DNA from: an uncultured Acidobacteriia bacterium
GTDB lineage: Bacteria; Acidobacteriota; Terriglobia; Bryobacterales; Bryobacteraceae
Reading direction: 5' to 3'
NCBI GenBank assembly: GCA_903925975.1
Contig: CAIYHG010000124.1
Span: 1 to 64,000, forward strand
DNA: 64,000 bases
A program made the position numbers and the translations under genes. Below the pieces are notes generated by a model that was not told the origin of the DNA, made no database searches, and was given only the letters and a program-made list of their open reading frames with translations. How positions within the stretch are numbered: the first letter of the stretch is position 1; the number at the start of each line of letters is the position of its first letter. Shown piece after piece: positions 51,112-61,060 of the stretch.

Positions 51112-51439
51112 CACGATTCGACTCCGCCACATGCTCGACGCGGCTCGCGAAGCCGTCGGGTTCGGGGCAGGAAGCACGACGCCAGAGCTACTTCAGAATC
51201 GCATGTTGGCGTTGGCGATCATCCGGTGCATAGAAATCATCGGGGAGGCTGCTTTTAAGGTCAGTCCGGAAACTCGCGCCCGGCATCCGGAAATCCCGTG
51301 GGTAGACATCATCGGAATGCGTCACCGGCTCGTTCACGCCTATTTCGATGTGGACCTCAACCGCCTTTGCGACACGATTTCAGAAGACCTGCCGCCTCTG
51401 ATCGCGATGCTTGAAGCGATCTTGCCTTCTGCGGCCTAG
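51098..51439 (+). CDS. hepT: HepT-like HEPN ribonuclease toxin
   Basis: 113 residues of the DUF86/HepT family. The catalytic RX4HXY motif is Arg75, His80, Tyr82 (RHRLVHAYFDVD), where Tyr is the site AMPylated by MntA in characterised pairs. All-helical, forms dimers in known members. Coupled to mntA by overlap. This is a toxin-antitoxin or abortive-defence pair, placed next to the mutasome. Confidence 0.9.
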   Translation: MSVPDTIRLRHMLDAAREAVGFGAGSTTPELLQNRMLALAIIRCIEIIGEAAFKVSPETRARHPEIPWVDIIGMRHRLVHAYFDVDLNRLCDTISEDLPPLIAMLEAILPSAA

Positions 51440-51566
51440 TATCTGCCTCATAACAACGTAAAAGGAATTGCCACAGGCCAGTGCGGCGCCTAGTAGTCTT
51501 CGAAATCGTTATTACGGTGGCGTTTGGCCGTTCCGTGAGTTAGAGTTATGCAGCATAAGGAGTCGC

Positions 51567-52034
51567 ATGGCCAAGACTGCAAGTGCGGGCAAAACGGCGC
51601 CGGCCGCCGAAACTCTTGCCCCAAACGCATTCATCGGCAAAACCAGTGCGCCTGATGACGCCGACCTCGCCCGTGCGCTGGGTTCGACAAAACCGCTATG
51701 GGATCAGATCGTTGCGGTCCTGGAGGAAGAGCACGGGGTCGCGATACGGGAGTGGAACTCCTACTCGCCGAAAGCGGGGTGGGCGCTGCGATTGAAACGG
51801 AAGAAACGAACCATCGTCTGGATGAGCCCGTGCAATGGCTGCTTTCGGGTCACGTTCATTTTGGGCGGCAAAGCAGTAGCGGCAGCGCAGCAAAGCAAGC
51901 TGTCGTCCCGCGTCCTGCGTATGATTGACGAGGCGCCGCAATACCCTGAAGGAAGAGGCATCCGGTTCCAAGTTGACGGGCCGAAAGAGATAATTATTGT
52001 TAAGCAACTGGCCCAAATCAAGCTGGAGAACTAG
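51567..52034 (+). CDS. DUF3788 family protein
   Basis: 155 residues. From about residue 20 it follows DUF3788: DDADLARALGSTKPLWDQIVAVL, then WNSYSPKAGWALRLKRKKRTIVWMSPCNGCFRVTFILGGKAV, then a C-terminal helix and strand. The family is uncharacterised; the fold resembles YdhG/DUF1801-like small basic proteins. The first 25 residues are a low-complexity Ala/Thr/Lys tail. ATG 51567 has AAGGAG four bases upstream. The TAG stop is the very first base triplet of a palindromic element (52032-52164), so the natural C-terminus may have been trimmed by that insertion. Confidence 0.8.
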   Translation: MAKTASAGKTAPAAETLAPNAFIGKTSAPDDADLARALGSTKPLWDQIVAVLEEEHGVAIREWNSYSPKAGWALRLKRKKRTIVWMSPCNGCFRVTFILGGKAVAAAQQSKLSSRVLRMIDEAPQYPEGRGIRFQVDGPKEIIIVKQLAQIKLEN

Positions 52035-52164
52035 GAGCTCGTTGAAAAATCCATGGCAGGCGAAACCGCCTGCCCCACCTGGCCGCGCAAGTGCTTGAGA
52101 GTGGTGGCGCAGGCGGTTTCACCTGCGGTCCCCGATGAGAACAGGCTTTTTCAACAAGCTCCTA
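52032..52164. mobile_element. MITE-like element with terminal inverted repeats
   Basis: 133 bases with about 22-base imperfect terminal repeats (left begins TAGGAGCTCGTTGAAAAA, right ends TTTTTCAACAAGCTCCTA). Inside, two further inverted segments (GCGAAACCGCCTG against CAGGCGGTTTCACCTG) let nearly the entire unit fold back on itself. It has no coding capacity. TTGTTGAAAAA-type ends are common at insertion-sequence tips, so a transposase elsewhere in the genome may move it. Confidence 0.65.
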
Positions 52165-52195
52165 AGCTCCAACATCCCTGCCTGACGGCGCGCTT

Positions 52196-52864
52196 ATGAA
52201 GAAATGGACAGTGGTCGAAAGAACGCTTACGCCCGACGGCCAAGCCATCTCGCTCGATGAGCATGACGGCAGCTATGCCATTCGGGTCGGCAGCGCGCAG
52301 CTCATGTCGACGCGCCAGCACGCCTCCGAAGAGAAGCTCGCGGCACTGGCTTGCGCGCATTTGGAAGGGAAACGCGGCGCCCGCGTTCTGATCGGCGGAC
52401 TGGGTTTCGGCTTTACTTTGCGAGCTTCGCTATCGGCTCTTGCGTCTGACGCCACCGTGGTTGTGGCCGAGATCCTGCCCGCCGTCATCGAGTGGAATCG
52501 AAACCCGGTCTACAAACTCGCCGGCGATGCCATGGCCGACCAAAGGGCGACCGTTCTGCAACAGGATGTATGGGACGTGATTCGCGTGGAGCGGATGGGC
52601 TTTGACAGCATCATTCTGGACGTGGATAACGGGCCGGCCGCGCTGACCACTGGCGGCAATGAACGCCTCTATGAGGAACCAGGGTTGAAACTGGCGCGGG
52701 GCGCCTTGCGACCGGCGGGCTGCCTGGCATTCTGGTCCGCGGCCGCCGATCCGGAATTCGAAAGACGCTTGGCCCGCGCGGGGTTCACAGTCGAAGTGCA
52801 CCTATCCCGGGCGCGCCCGAATTCCGGGAGCCGCCACACGTTGTTCCTCGGGCGGCTAAAATAG
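52196..52864 (+). CDS. Spermidine-synthase-like methyltransferase-fold protein
   Basis: 222 residues with the aminopropyltransferase/methyltransferase Rossmann fold: the glycine-rich SAM-type loop VLIGGLGFGFTLRASL at 65-80, acidic VVVAEILPAVIEWNR near 88-102, and FDSIILDVDNGP near 136, where spermidine synthase has its catalytic Asp. The N-terminal tetramer-forming beta domain is shortened. Such proteins are often annotated as spermidine synthase without proof. The ArsC-like gene follows 8 bases later, so the two may be co-transcribed. Confidence 0.8.
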   Translation: MKKWTVVERTLTPDGQAISLDEHDGSYAIRVGSAQLMSTRQHASEEKLAALACAHLEGKRGARVLIGGLGFGFTLRASLSALASDATVVVAEILPAVIEWNRNPVYKLAGDAMADQRATVLQQDVWDVIRVERMGFDSIILDVDNGPAALTTGGNERLYEEPGLKLARGALRPAGCLAFWSAAADPEFERRLARAGFTVEVHLSRARPNSGSRHTLFLGRLK

Positions 52865-52872
52865 ACGCTTCC

Positions 52873-53229
52873 ATGGCGAATATCCAGGTCTTCGGCGTGA
52901 AGAACTCGCAGGCGACGCGCGCGGCGGAGCGCTTCTTCAAGGAGCGGCGCGCGGCGATTCAGATGATCGACCTGAAGAAGAAGGCCATCGCCCCCGGCGA
53001 AATTAGACGGTTCGTCGAACGCTTCGGCTGGGCCGGATTGCTCGATTCCGAGGGCAAGGCCTACATCGAAGGCGGGCTCAAGTACCTGAAACTCTCCGAA
53101 TCCGAACTGCTGGCGAAGATCGAGCGGGACCCCGCATTACTGCGTCTCCCGCTGGTCCGCGGCGGCAAACTGGTCAGCATCGGCCACGACGAAGCCGCCT
53201 GGAAGGCCATGCTCGCCCCGCCCGCCTGA
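52873..53229 (+). CDS. ArsC/Spx/YffB-family thioredoxin-fold protein without the usual Cys
   Basis: 118 residues, ArsC-family fold: IQVFGVKNSQATRAAERFFKER at the N-terminus, then RFVERFGWAGLLD, then LLRLPLVRGGKLVSIGHDE with the cis-Pro loop. In arsenate reductase and YffB the N-terminal loop reads NC; here it is NS (Ser12), so the redox Cys is gone and ordinary arsenate reduction is unlikely. It may be a regulator or binding protein of the Spx sort. It follows the spermidine-synthase-like gene closely. Confidence 0.8.
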   Translation: MANIQVFGVKNSQATRAAERFFKERRAAIQMIDLKKKAIAPGEIRRFVERFGWAGLLDSEGKAYIEGGLKYLKLSESELLAKIERDPALLRLPLVRGGKLVSIGHDEAAWKAMLAPPA

Positions 53230-53361
53230 GGCGGTCGGTTATCCAACGATTGGGGAAGGTACATCCCGTAATCAGCCGGGTCAGGCCGTGCAGAAGATCG
53301 GAAAGCGTGGCGCGGCCCGGAGGCTTATTCTTTACACCCGAACGCGGCTCGCGTCCGGCTC

Positions 53362-55005
53362 TTAGGCTTCCACCCAGTTGCGGCGGTCGATGATGGTATG
53401 GGGTTCGTAGCTCTTCCCGGCTTCGAGGCGCTTGTCTTCGCGGCGGCTGGTCCACCAGAGAACCGGCCCGAGAACGCGGCTGGCGGTGGCGGCCACAATT
53501 CCGAACTCCTGCTCGATTTCCTTGCGCAGGGTGCGAATATGGGCGGACACCTCGCCGTTGACCTTCTTCAGGCGGCGCTCCATGGCCCAGAGCATGGCGG
53601 GGTATGCATGTCGCAGCAGGTGCGATTCGCGATGGATGCGCTCGCGCACACGCTTGTCGGCATGGTTCTTATACCGCTTCCAGCCTTCGAAGCTCGTGCG
53701 GCAGATGCGGAACAGGCTCGGACCGTTGCGCTCGAAATCCCAGCGGAACGCGCGATTCAGAAGCTCGCCCGATAATTCCCGCGAGATTGCCGCGTGTTGG
53801 AAATTGAAGGAGTCCTGCCCGTGGATATCAGCCAGATCCACATCGAGCAACCTGCCCTGCTCCTCCATCTCCTGGTAGAGCGGAGTTCCGGGTACGGGCG
53901 TGTACAGCATGAACTGATGCAGATCGGTTTCGTGGGAGACGGCGTGCTCGATTTCCTCTTCGATGTTCTCGGGCGTGTGGTGTTCGAGGCCGATGATGGT
54001 GGAGCCCAACAGCACGATGCCATGCTCGCGCAATTCCCTCGTCAGTTGATGGGTATCCGTGCCCTCAAGCTTGGCGTATCCCGCGCGCGGCGATTCCAGG
54101 CCGAGCCAGATGGTAGAGATTCCCAACTCGATCAGTTCGTCGTAGGTGTATTTCTTGATCGCGTTGGCGGAGGAGAAAATATGGAATGCCCAGCTCTTCC
54201 CGGCGGCCTTCATCCTCGCCAGCAGATCGAGCGCCCGCTGGCGCTGCAGCAGGAAGTTCTCGTCCATGATGAAGAAGGAGCGTACGTGCCGTTTGGTCTC
54301 GACTTCCTCCATCAGCTCAAACAGTTCGTCGCCGGTGGAGTACCAGTTCAGAATCTTTCCCTTGCCCCCGAAGAATGCCGACGTAGTGCAGAAGTTGCAG
54401 CCCATCGGGCAACCGACTGAGCTTATGATCGTGGCCGTGGAATCCAACCCGTCTGGAATCCTGACGCCCATCACGCGCAGGTCGAATCCGGATGAGAGTT
54501 CGGGATGGCGGATGGGCGCGTCTACGTCTTCGCCCAGATACCGCCGCATCCACTCAATGCCATCGCCCTTGACAATATGGTCCGCATCCAGGAGATGCTC
54601 CACGCCGGGTATTGCGGCCACGTGCCCGCCCACGACGATTGTCGATTGGGGAGAAATCTGGCGGACCATCCGGCACATTTCGCGCGCCTTGCCCACGTTC
54701 ACGATGATCGAGGAGATGCCGACGATGTCGTAGTGATTGGCCTTCAGTTCTTTGGCAAAGGCTTCGCGAGTGGGGAAGTCGAGCACCGAGCACGGCGCCG
54801 AGATGTTCTCCTGGATCATGAGGATGCCCCAGGAACGATGGAAGCGCCGCACGGAAAATGCGCCCTGCAGCTTGGTTACCTGGTTATGGTAAAGCTCCAT
54901 GGGGTTCATGGTGCGGCTGCCGAACTCATCGTTTTGCGCGTAGGGGCCGAAGACAGACGAGAGGAGCACGCGGGCCTGCGCGCCCTTCGGATGTTTATCG
55001 ATCAT
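53362..55005 (-). CDS. B12-binding radical SAM protein
   Basis: 547 residues. An N-terminal cobalamin-binding-like domain (about 85-160, DIVGISSIIVNVGKA then VVGGHVAAIPGVE) is followed by a radical SAM barrel with the cluster motif CX3CX2C (Cys199, 203, 206 in CPMGCNFC), then WLGLESPRAGYAK and a STIIGLEHHTPE segment. A helical, basic C-terminal domain (about 400-530) contains ERNGPSLFRICR. These enzymes often methylate or couple unactivated carbons; lipid-modifying B12 radical SAM enzymes are common in Acidobacteria, but nothing here proves a substrate. Single gene, divergent neighbours only at a distance. Confidence 0.85.
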   Translation of the reverse strand: MIDKHPKGAQARVLLSSVFGPYAQNDEFGSRTMNPMELYHNQVTKLQGAFSVRRFHRSWGILMIQENISAPCSVLDFPTREAFAKELKANHYDIVGISSIIVNVGKAREMCRMVRQISPQSTIVVGGHVAAIPGVEHLLDADHIVKGDGIEWMRRYLGEDVDAPIRHPELSSGFDLRVMGVRIPDGLDSTATIISSVGCPMGCNFCTTSAFFGGKGKILNWYSTGDELFELMEEVETKRHVRSFFIMDENFLLQRQRALDLLARMKAAGKSWAFHIFSSANAIKKYTYDELIELGISTIWLGLESPRAGYAKLEGTDTHQLTRELREHGIVLLGSTIIGLEHHTPENIEEEIEHAVSHETDLHQFMLYTPVPGTPLYQEMEEQGRLLDVDLADIHGQDSFNFQHAAISRELSGELLNRAFRWDFERNGPSLFRICRTSFEGWKRYKNHADKRVRERIHRESHLLRHAYPAMLWAMERRLKKVNGEVSAHIRTLRKEIEQEFGIVAATASRVLGPVLWWTSRREDKRLEAGKSYEPHTIIDRRNWVEA

Positions 55006-55100
55006 GTAGGGAATTCCAAACGCGGAGGTCCAGGTGCGGAGGTCCGCTGAACTACTTCAGTGTAACAGTTAGGACGGTTTCGCGCTTGGGACGGCTCCAG

Positions 55101-55640
55101 CTAGCGCGCCGGAACCGTCCAAAGAAAGATTTTGTTGCCGTCCACGGTTTCCACCTTGTCCGGTTTCCAGTCGCCCATGTCGAAGCTGTGGGAAACGATG
55201 CGCGTGCCGGGCTTGAGTTCTTTCAGCAACTTGGGGCGAAGGCGCAGATTGACGTCGGGAAGCAGGTATAGCATCACCACGGTGGCATCGTGGATATCGG
55301 CCGCAAACAGATCGTTGACCTCAAAACGGACGAGGGGTTCCACGCCAGCGGCCTTCGCGCCGGCTCGCGCTTCGGCAATGCGGACAGGATTGTTGTCTAT
55401 GCCCGTTCCATGGGCGCCGTACTGCTTCGCCGCGGCGATCACCACGCGGCCGTCGCCGCACCCGAGGTCGTAGACCACGTCGTTCTTCCCCGTGCCGGCC
55501 AGCTTGAGAATGGCGTTCACAATCTCTTCGGGCGAGGTCACGTAGGGGGCGTTGATGAATATCTCGCCCTTGTCTTGGGCGGCGGCAACGCTGGCGAGCA
55601 GGGCGATCATTAGCGGGAGAATTCGCGGCATAAACTTCAA
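55101..55640 (-). CDS. Exported class I SAM methyltransferase-like protein
   Basis: 179 residues. A signal peptide (MPRILPLMIALLASVAAAQ) precedes a small class I methyltransferase core: NDVVYDLGCGDGRVVIAAAK (motif I) near 53-72, GTGIDNNPVRIAEAR near 78-92 and ATVVMLYLLP near 118. An exported SAM enzyme is odd because SAM is made in the cytoplasm; such proteins are however recurrent in several phyla. The substrate is unknown. It is transcribed away from vapB, 54 bases separating the two coding regions. Confidence 0.8.
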   Translation of the reverse strand: MKFMPRILPLMIALLASVAAAQDKGEIFINAPYVTSPEEIVNAILKLAGTGKNDVVYDLGCGDGRVVIAAAKQYGAHGTGIDNNPVRIAEARAGAKAAGVEPLVRFEVNDLFAADIHDATVVMLYLLPDVNLRLRPKLLKELKPGTRIVSHSFDMGDWKPDKVETVDGNKIFLWTVPAR

Positions 55641-55660
55641 TTTTAACCGGCTGCGGTCAG

Positions 55661-55695
55661 TGGTAGAATGGTATATATAAGGTGTTCTTCTACCA
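55661..55695 (+). promoter_or_regulatory. vapBC promoter with flanking operator dyad
   Basis: TGGTAGAA (55661-55668) and TTCTACCA (55688-55695) form a perfect 8-bp inverted repeat around a TATATA -10-like hexamer (55672-55677). The right arm ends on the A of the vapB start codon. This is the expected place for VapB-VapC autorepression. Confidence 0.7.
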
Positions 55696-55967
55696 TGGCG
55701 CTGAACATCAAGAATGCGGACGTGGAGCGGCTGGCGAGTGAAGTGGCCAGAATCTCCAATGAAACCAAGACCGAGGCCATTAGGCGTGCGCTATTGGAAC
55801 GGCGGATTCGGTTGCAGGCGCGCATCGGAAAGGCCGGAACTCGCAAGAGCCTTCGCGATCACCTGGAGCGGAATGTCTGGCCTCTGGTACCCCAGGGCGA
55901 ACTCGGGAGAGTTCTCACCCGCGAAGAGGAAGATCGCATTCTGGGCTACGGCCCCGAGGGCTATTGA
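55695..55967 (+). CDS. vapB: VapB-type antitoxin (Rv0623/PSK family)
   Basis: 90 residues. The N-terminal ribbon-helix-helix MALNIKNADVERLASEVARISNETKTEAIRRAL is typical of Rv0623-like VapB antitoxins; the C-terminal part ends in EDRILGYGPEGY, the segment that occupies the toxin's active site in this family. ATG 55695 is chosen over the TTG/GTG-type starts upstream because it begins the family's motif and sits at the operator's edge. The vapC start follows 3 bases after the stop. Confidence 0.92.
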   Translation: MALNIKNADVERLASEVARISNETKTEAIRRALLERRIRLQARIGKAGTRKSLRDHLERNVWPLVPQGELGRVLTREEEDRILGYGPEGY

Positions 55968-55970
55968 GCC

Positions 55971-56357
55971 ATGGTCCTGGACAGTTCGGCGATTGTCGCG
56001 ATCCATTTGAAAGAACCGGGGTGCGACCGGCTGATCGAAGCCATCGAAAGTGCGGAAGTGGTGGTGGTGGGCGTTCCGACGCTGCTCGAAAGCGCGTTGG
56101 TGCTCTCGAACCGTCTGGGTCAGGACGCGCGCCCGCTGCTCTATGGCTTCATCCGGCGCCTGGGAGTTGAAGTCGTCCCATTCAACGAAGACCATCTGGA
56201 CGCGGCCATGTCCGCTTTCCTCCGATACGGGAGAGGGCGCCATGCCGCGGGCCTCAATTTCGGCGACTGCATGTCTTACGCAGTGGCGGACGTTGCCGGC
56301 ATGCCCCTGCTATTCATCGGCGAAGACTTCGCCCGGACCGATCTTCCGAGAGCCTAG
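55971..56357 (+). CDS. vapC: VapC PIN-domain ribonuclease toxin
   Basis: 128 residues, complete PIN domain with the acidic residues Asp4 (MVLDSSAI), Glu40 (PTLLESALVL), Asp99 (NFGDCMSYAVA) and Asp119 (GEDF). It is a Mg-dependent ribonuclease, in many cases specific for tRNA or rRNA. Paired with the vapB gene just upstream. Confidence 0.94.
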   Translation: MVLDSSAIVAIHLKEPGCDRLIEAIESAEVVVVGVPTLLESALVLSNRLGQDARPLLYGFIRRLGVEVVPFNEDHLDAAMSAFLRYGRGRHAAGLNFGDCMSYAVADVAGMPLLFIGEDFARTDLPRA

Positions 56358-56384
56358 AAGGGCTCATCGCACGCCGTTCCCTGC

Positions 56385-56795
56385 TCAGTACATCGCCGGA
56401 TAGGCCAAGCGCATTTCGCCGGCTCGGTTTCGGGCGGTCTCAATCTTGATCAGTGGGCCCGCGTCCATCCCGGGGCAGTAGCCGGCGGCCTTGCGCCATT
56501 CGCGGCGGCTCTCCACCAGTTCCGGCCAGAAGGGGAAGACGCGGCACTGCGTCGGTTTCGCCTCGTGGATCGAGCAGCCCTCGTCCGTCAGGAAGCTGCA
56601 CTGCGATTGGCGGGGCACGCGGAGGCGCAGCCGGTTGCGCGTGCGGTAAACGTACCGGCGTTCGAATTCGCGCTTCGTCACGTGGAGAAACTCCGCTGCC
56701 CGCTCCAAATCTTGCTCTGTCAGATAGACGAAGCCGGGTTGCCGGCAGCAGACCGTGCAACCGCGCTGGCATGCGAATCGCAACCCCTGCGGCAT
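56385..56795 (-). CDS. YkgJ-family cysteine cluster protein
   Basis: 136 residues, CxxCxxCC-type Fe-S or zinc-binding protein of the YkgJ group. Cys9, 13, 16 and 17 (CQRGCTVCC) are followed by QCSFLTDEGCSIHEAKPTQCRVFPF, the second Cys set, near residues 63-88, and a Cys close to residue 105. Function is unknown; these proteins are thought to bind an iron-sulfur cluster. It is divergent from the CBS-domain gene. Confidence 0.88.
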   Translation of the reverse strand: MPQGLRFACQRGCTVCCRQPGFVYLTEQDLERAAEFLHVTKREFERRYVYRTRNRLRLRVPRQSQCSFLTDEGCSIHEAKPTQCRVFPFWPELVESRREWRKAAGYCPGMDAGPLIKIETARNRAGEMRLAYPAMY

Positions 56796-56826
56796 GAATC
56801 TATTATCGCTGAGAACGGTTTCGGTC

Positions 56827-56854
56827 TTTACTTATCCACCGGTTGTGGTATATT
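56827..56854 (+). promoter_or_regulatory. Sigma-70-type promoter candidate for the CBS gene
   Basis: TTTACT (56827-56832) and TATATT (56849-56854) are 16 bases apart, 27 bases before the ATG at 56882, in the divergent gap with the YkgJ-like gene. Confidence 0.45.
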
Positions 56855-56881
56855 TCATCCACCAATGACGGGGAGGCACTC

Positions 56882-57310
56882 ATGTCCCTTGTGCGTGATA
56901 TCGTTGACGAGCGAATGCTCTTTTCTGTGGAGGAGCAGCAGACGGTCACACAGGTTGCGGCGCGGATGACGGAGCTCAATGTGGGCGCCATTGTTGTGCT
57001 TAGCAGCGGCCAACTGAGCGGTGTCTTCAGCGAGCGCGACCTGATGCGGCGGGTTTTGCTGGGCAGGCTCGATCCGGATCATACGCCGGTCAAGGAAGTG
57101 ATGACCCGGGAACTGGCCACGATCGAAGACTCCGCCAGCGTGGAGCAGGCGGAGGAGGCCATGCGCGTGAATAACTGCCGGCACCTTCCCGTGCTACGGA
57201 ACGGGCGGCTCACCGCTTTCCTCTCCATGCGGGACCTGCTGAACTACGAACTCGCCCGCAAGACGGAGGAACTCCATCACATGCGGGCGTATATTCAAAG
57301 CAACACGTGA
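56882..57310 (+). CDS. Tandem CBS-domain protein
   Basis: 142 residues consisting of two CBS domains (about 5-65 and 70-130): VTQVAARMTELNVGAIVVL with GVFSERDLMRRVLLG, and SVEQAEEAMRVNNCRHLPVL with FLSMRDLLNYEL. Stand-alone CBS pairs bind adenine nucleotides such as AMP, ATP or SAM and signal energy state. I use ATG 56882, which has GGGGAGG five bases upstream; the frame starts 13 codons earlier without one. The next gene overlaps its stop (GTGA). Confidence 0.9.
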   Translation: MSLVRDIVDERMLFSVEEQQTVTQVAARMTELNVGAIVVLSSGQLSGVFSERDLMRRVLLGRLDPDHTPVKEVMTRELATIEDSASVEQAEEAMRVNNCRHLPVLRNGRLTAFLSMRDLLNYELARKTEELHHMRAYIQSNT

Positions 57311-57675
57311 GTTCAGGCATTGTAGTCTTCGCCCACGGCTCTCCCCTGGAGCCGGCTAATGAGGGAGTGCGCGCGACGGCGCGCCAACTGGCGCTGGCCG
57401 GCGGCTTCCCGCACGTCGAGGCCGCCTTTCTCGAACGGGGCGAACCGGACTTGGCCGGGGCCGTTGCCCGGTTATGTGCGCTCGGCGTTACGCGGGTAGT
57501 GGTTCTTCCCTACTTCCTGACGCTGGGGATACACCTGGAGCGCGATCTGCCCCGCCTTGTGGCTGCTATCTCAAATGAACATAAAGGGTTAAGCATAGAG
57601 GTAGCCAGTCCGCTGGAGGGCCATCCAGGGCTGGTATCGGCGCTGCTGGACAGGGCCGGAGAAATGAAGGCGTAG
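57307..57675 (+). CDS. CbiX/SirB-type sirohydrochlorin chelatase-like protein
   Basis: 122 residues, single-domain class II chelatase: IVVFAHGS with metal-ligand His10 and VVVLPYFLTLGIHLERDLP with His76, the two His positions of the CbiX active site. It would insert Co, Ni or Fe into sirohydrochlorin for cobalamin, F430-type or sirohaem synthesis. GTG start overlapping the CBS gene stop. The pairing with a B12-dependent radical SAM gene 2 kb away may be chance. Confidence 0.85.
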   Translation: MSSGIVVFAHGSPLEPANEGVRATARQLALAGGFPHVEAAFLERGEPDLAGAVARLCALGVTRVVVLPYFLTLGIHLERDLPRLVAAISNEHKGLSIEVASPLEGHPGLVSALLDRAGEMKA

Positions 57676-57683
57676 CCCCTCCA

Positions 57684-57702
57684 TTGAGTCCTTCACACTC
57701 AA
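57684..57702. promoter_or_regulatory. HAIR operator (HspR-binding site) upstream of dnaK
   Basis: TTGAGT-CCTTCAC-ACTCAA: both half-sites perfect with the 7-base spacing of the HAIR element recognised by HspR. It ends 7 bases before the -35 box of the dnaK promoter, and hspR is the third gene of the operon. Confidence 0.88.
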
Positions 57703-57709
57703 GGATTTC

Positions 57710-57738
57710 TTGACAATCACCTACTAAGGTTTGATAAT
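57710..57738 (+). promoter_or_regulatory. Sigma-70 promoter of dnaK-dnaJ-hspR
   Basis: TTGACA (57710-57715) and GATAAT (57733-57738) with a 17-base spacer, leaving a leader of about 85 bases that contains a TGCCGCC/GGCGGCA hairpin (57752-57771). Confidence 0.85.
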
Positions 57739-57828
57739 GGTTATGGACTAATGCCGCCCTCATTGGCGGCACGCCATAAAACTTAGGAAAACCGCACTAC
57801 CAGCGAGAACGAGGGAGGCTTTTTAGCA

Positions 57829-59751
<1,923 letters not shown>

Positions 59752-59779
59752 GCACTACGGCCAGGGCTCGAATCGCGGG

Positions 59780-59823
59780 CCGGAGCCGGGCAAGCGCACG
59801 CGCGCCGTTTCGCCCGGCTCCGG
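59780..59823 (+). promoter_or_regulatory. Strong intercistronic hairpin between dnaK and dnaJ
   Basis: CCGGAGCCGGGC (59780-59791) and GCCCGGCTCCGG (59812-59823) form a perfect 12-bp stem. There is no T tract, so it is more likely a partial attenuator or RNase barrier setting the dnaK:dnaJ ratio than a terminator. Confidence 0.65.
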
Positions 59824-59849
59824 GGCCGCAATGCGCCCGAGAGGTTTCT

Positions 59850-61049
59850 ATGGCAGCGCCTAAACACGATTACTACGAAACGCTGGGAGTGGAGCGGAAG
59901 GCTTCGTCAGACGATATCCGCAAGGCCTACCGGAAGCTCGCGCGCAAGCACCATCCCGACTTGAACCCGGGGGATCAGTCCTCCGAGGACCGCTTCAAGA
60001 ACGTGCAGGAAGCTTACGACATTCTGAGCGATTCCAAGAAGCGCCAGATGTACGATCAGTTCGGGTTCTACTCGGACGCAGGATTCCCCGGCGCGGGTCC
60101 CGGGCCTCAGGGCGGCCCCGGTCCGCAGCCTGGCATGGATTTCAACGGTTTCGATTTTTCCGACTACTTCGGCGGGGCGGGAGCGCCCGGCGGCGGTGGG
60201 GGGGCTGGCCGGCGCAGGCAGGATCAGGCGTCGGGCGGGCGGTTCCAGGATATCTTTTCGCAGTTCTTCGGCGGCCGCGGGGCCGGCGCGGCTCAGCCCG
60301 AGCCACAGAAGGGCAGCGATCTCGAATACGCGATGGATATCGGCTTCTGGCAGGCCATCAAAGGCACCCAGGCCCGGCTGAACATCACGCGCTACGAAGT
60401 TTGCGATACCTGCCACGGTTCCGGCGCAACGGGCGCCAATGAAGTGGCCTGCCCCGAGTGCAAGGGCAGCGGCCAGGTGAGCCAGATGGCGGGCGCCATG
60501 AAATTCAATATCACCTGCCCCCGCTGCGGCGGCGGCGGAAGGCTGCGGAACGCGTGCCCCACATGCGGCGGCGATGGCCGGGTGGCCCGCACGGAAGCCG
60601 TGGAAGTGCGTATCCCTCCCGGAGCCCGCAATGGGTCGCGCCTGCGCGTGCCCGGAAAGGGCAACGCCGGCACAATGGGGTCGCCGGCCGGTGACCTCTA
60701 TATCACCACCAGGGTGGAAGATCACCCGCTATTCCACCGCGAGGGCGACAACATTGAAATCAAGGTTCCGGTAACCGTGTGGGAGGCCGGCCTGGGCGCG
60801 AAGATCGAAGTTCCCACTATCGATGGGCGTACCCAGCTCAAGATTCCGCAGGGCACCAAGAACGGCCAGCGCTTCCGGTTGCGCGAAAAAGGCGTGCTCA
60901 ATTTGAGAACGAACCAGCGCGGGGATCAGATTGTGGAGGTAGCCATCGAGGCTCCCGCACCCCGCGACGAGCGCACCAAAGAGCTGCTGCGCGAACTGGC
61001 GTCGCTGCACACCGAGGATCCGCGCGCCGGCATCTGGACAGACGTCTGA
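59850..61049 (+). CDS. dnaJ: Hsp40 co-chaperone DnaJ
   Basis: 399 residues, type I DnaJ: J domain at 1-70 with the HPD motif ([10 protein letters not shown]), a Gly/Phe region to about 110, the zinc region with four CXXCXGXG-like repeats ([32 protein letters not shown]) near 185-250, and the C-terminal substrate domains. Stimulates DnaK ATPase. GAGAGG precedes the ATG. An unusually Gly-rich stretch ([15 protein letters not shown]) lies near residues 108-125, where the linker is longer than in E. coli DnaJ. Confidence 0.97.
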   Translation: MAAPKHDYYETLGVERKASSDDIRKAYRKLARKHHPDLNPGDQSSEDRFKNVQEAYDILSDSKKRQMYDQFGFYSDAGFPGAGPGPQGGPGPQPGMDFNGFDFSDYFGGAGAPGGGGGAGRRRQDQASGGRFQDIFSQFFGGRGAGAAQPEPQKGSDLEYAMDIGFWQAIKGTQARLNITRYEVCDTCHGSGATGANEVACPECKGSGQVSQMAGAMKFNITCPRCGGGGRLRNACPTCGGDGRVARTEAVEVRIPPGARNGSRLRVPGKGNAGTMGSPAGDLYITTRVEDHPLFHREGDNIEIKVPVTVWEAGLGAKIEVPTIDGRTQLKIPQGTKNGQRFRLREKGVLNLRTNQRGDQIVEVAIEAPAPRDERTKELLRELASLHTEDPRAGIWTDV

Positions 61050-61060
61050 GGAGAGTCCCC

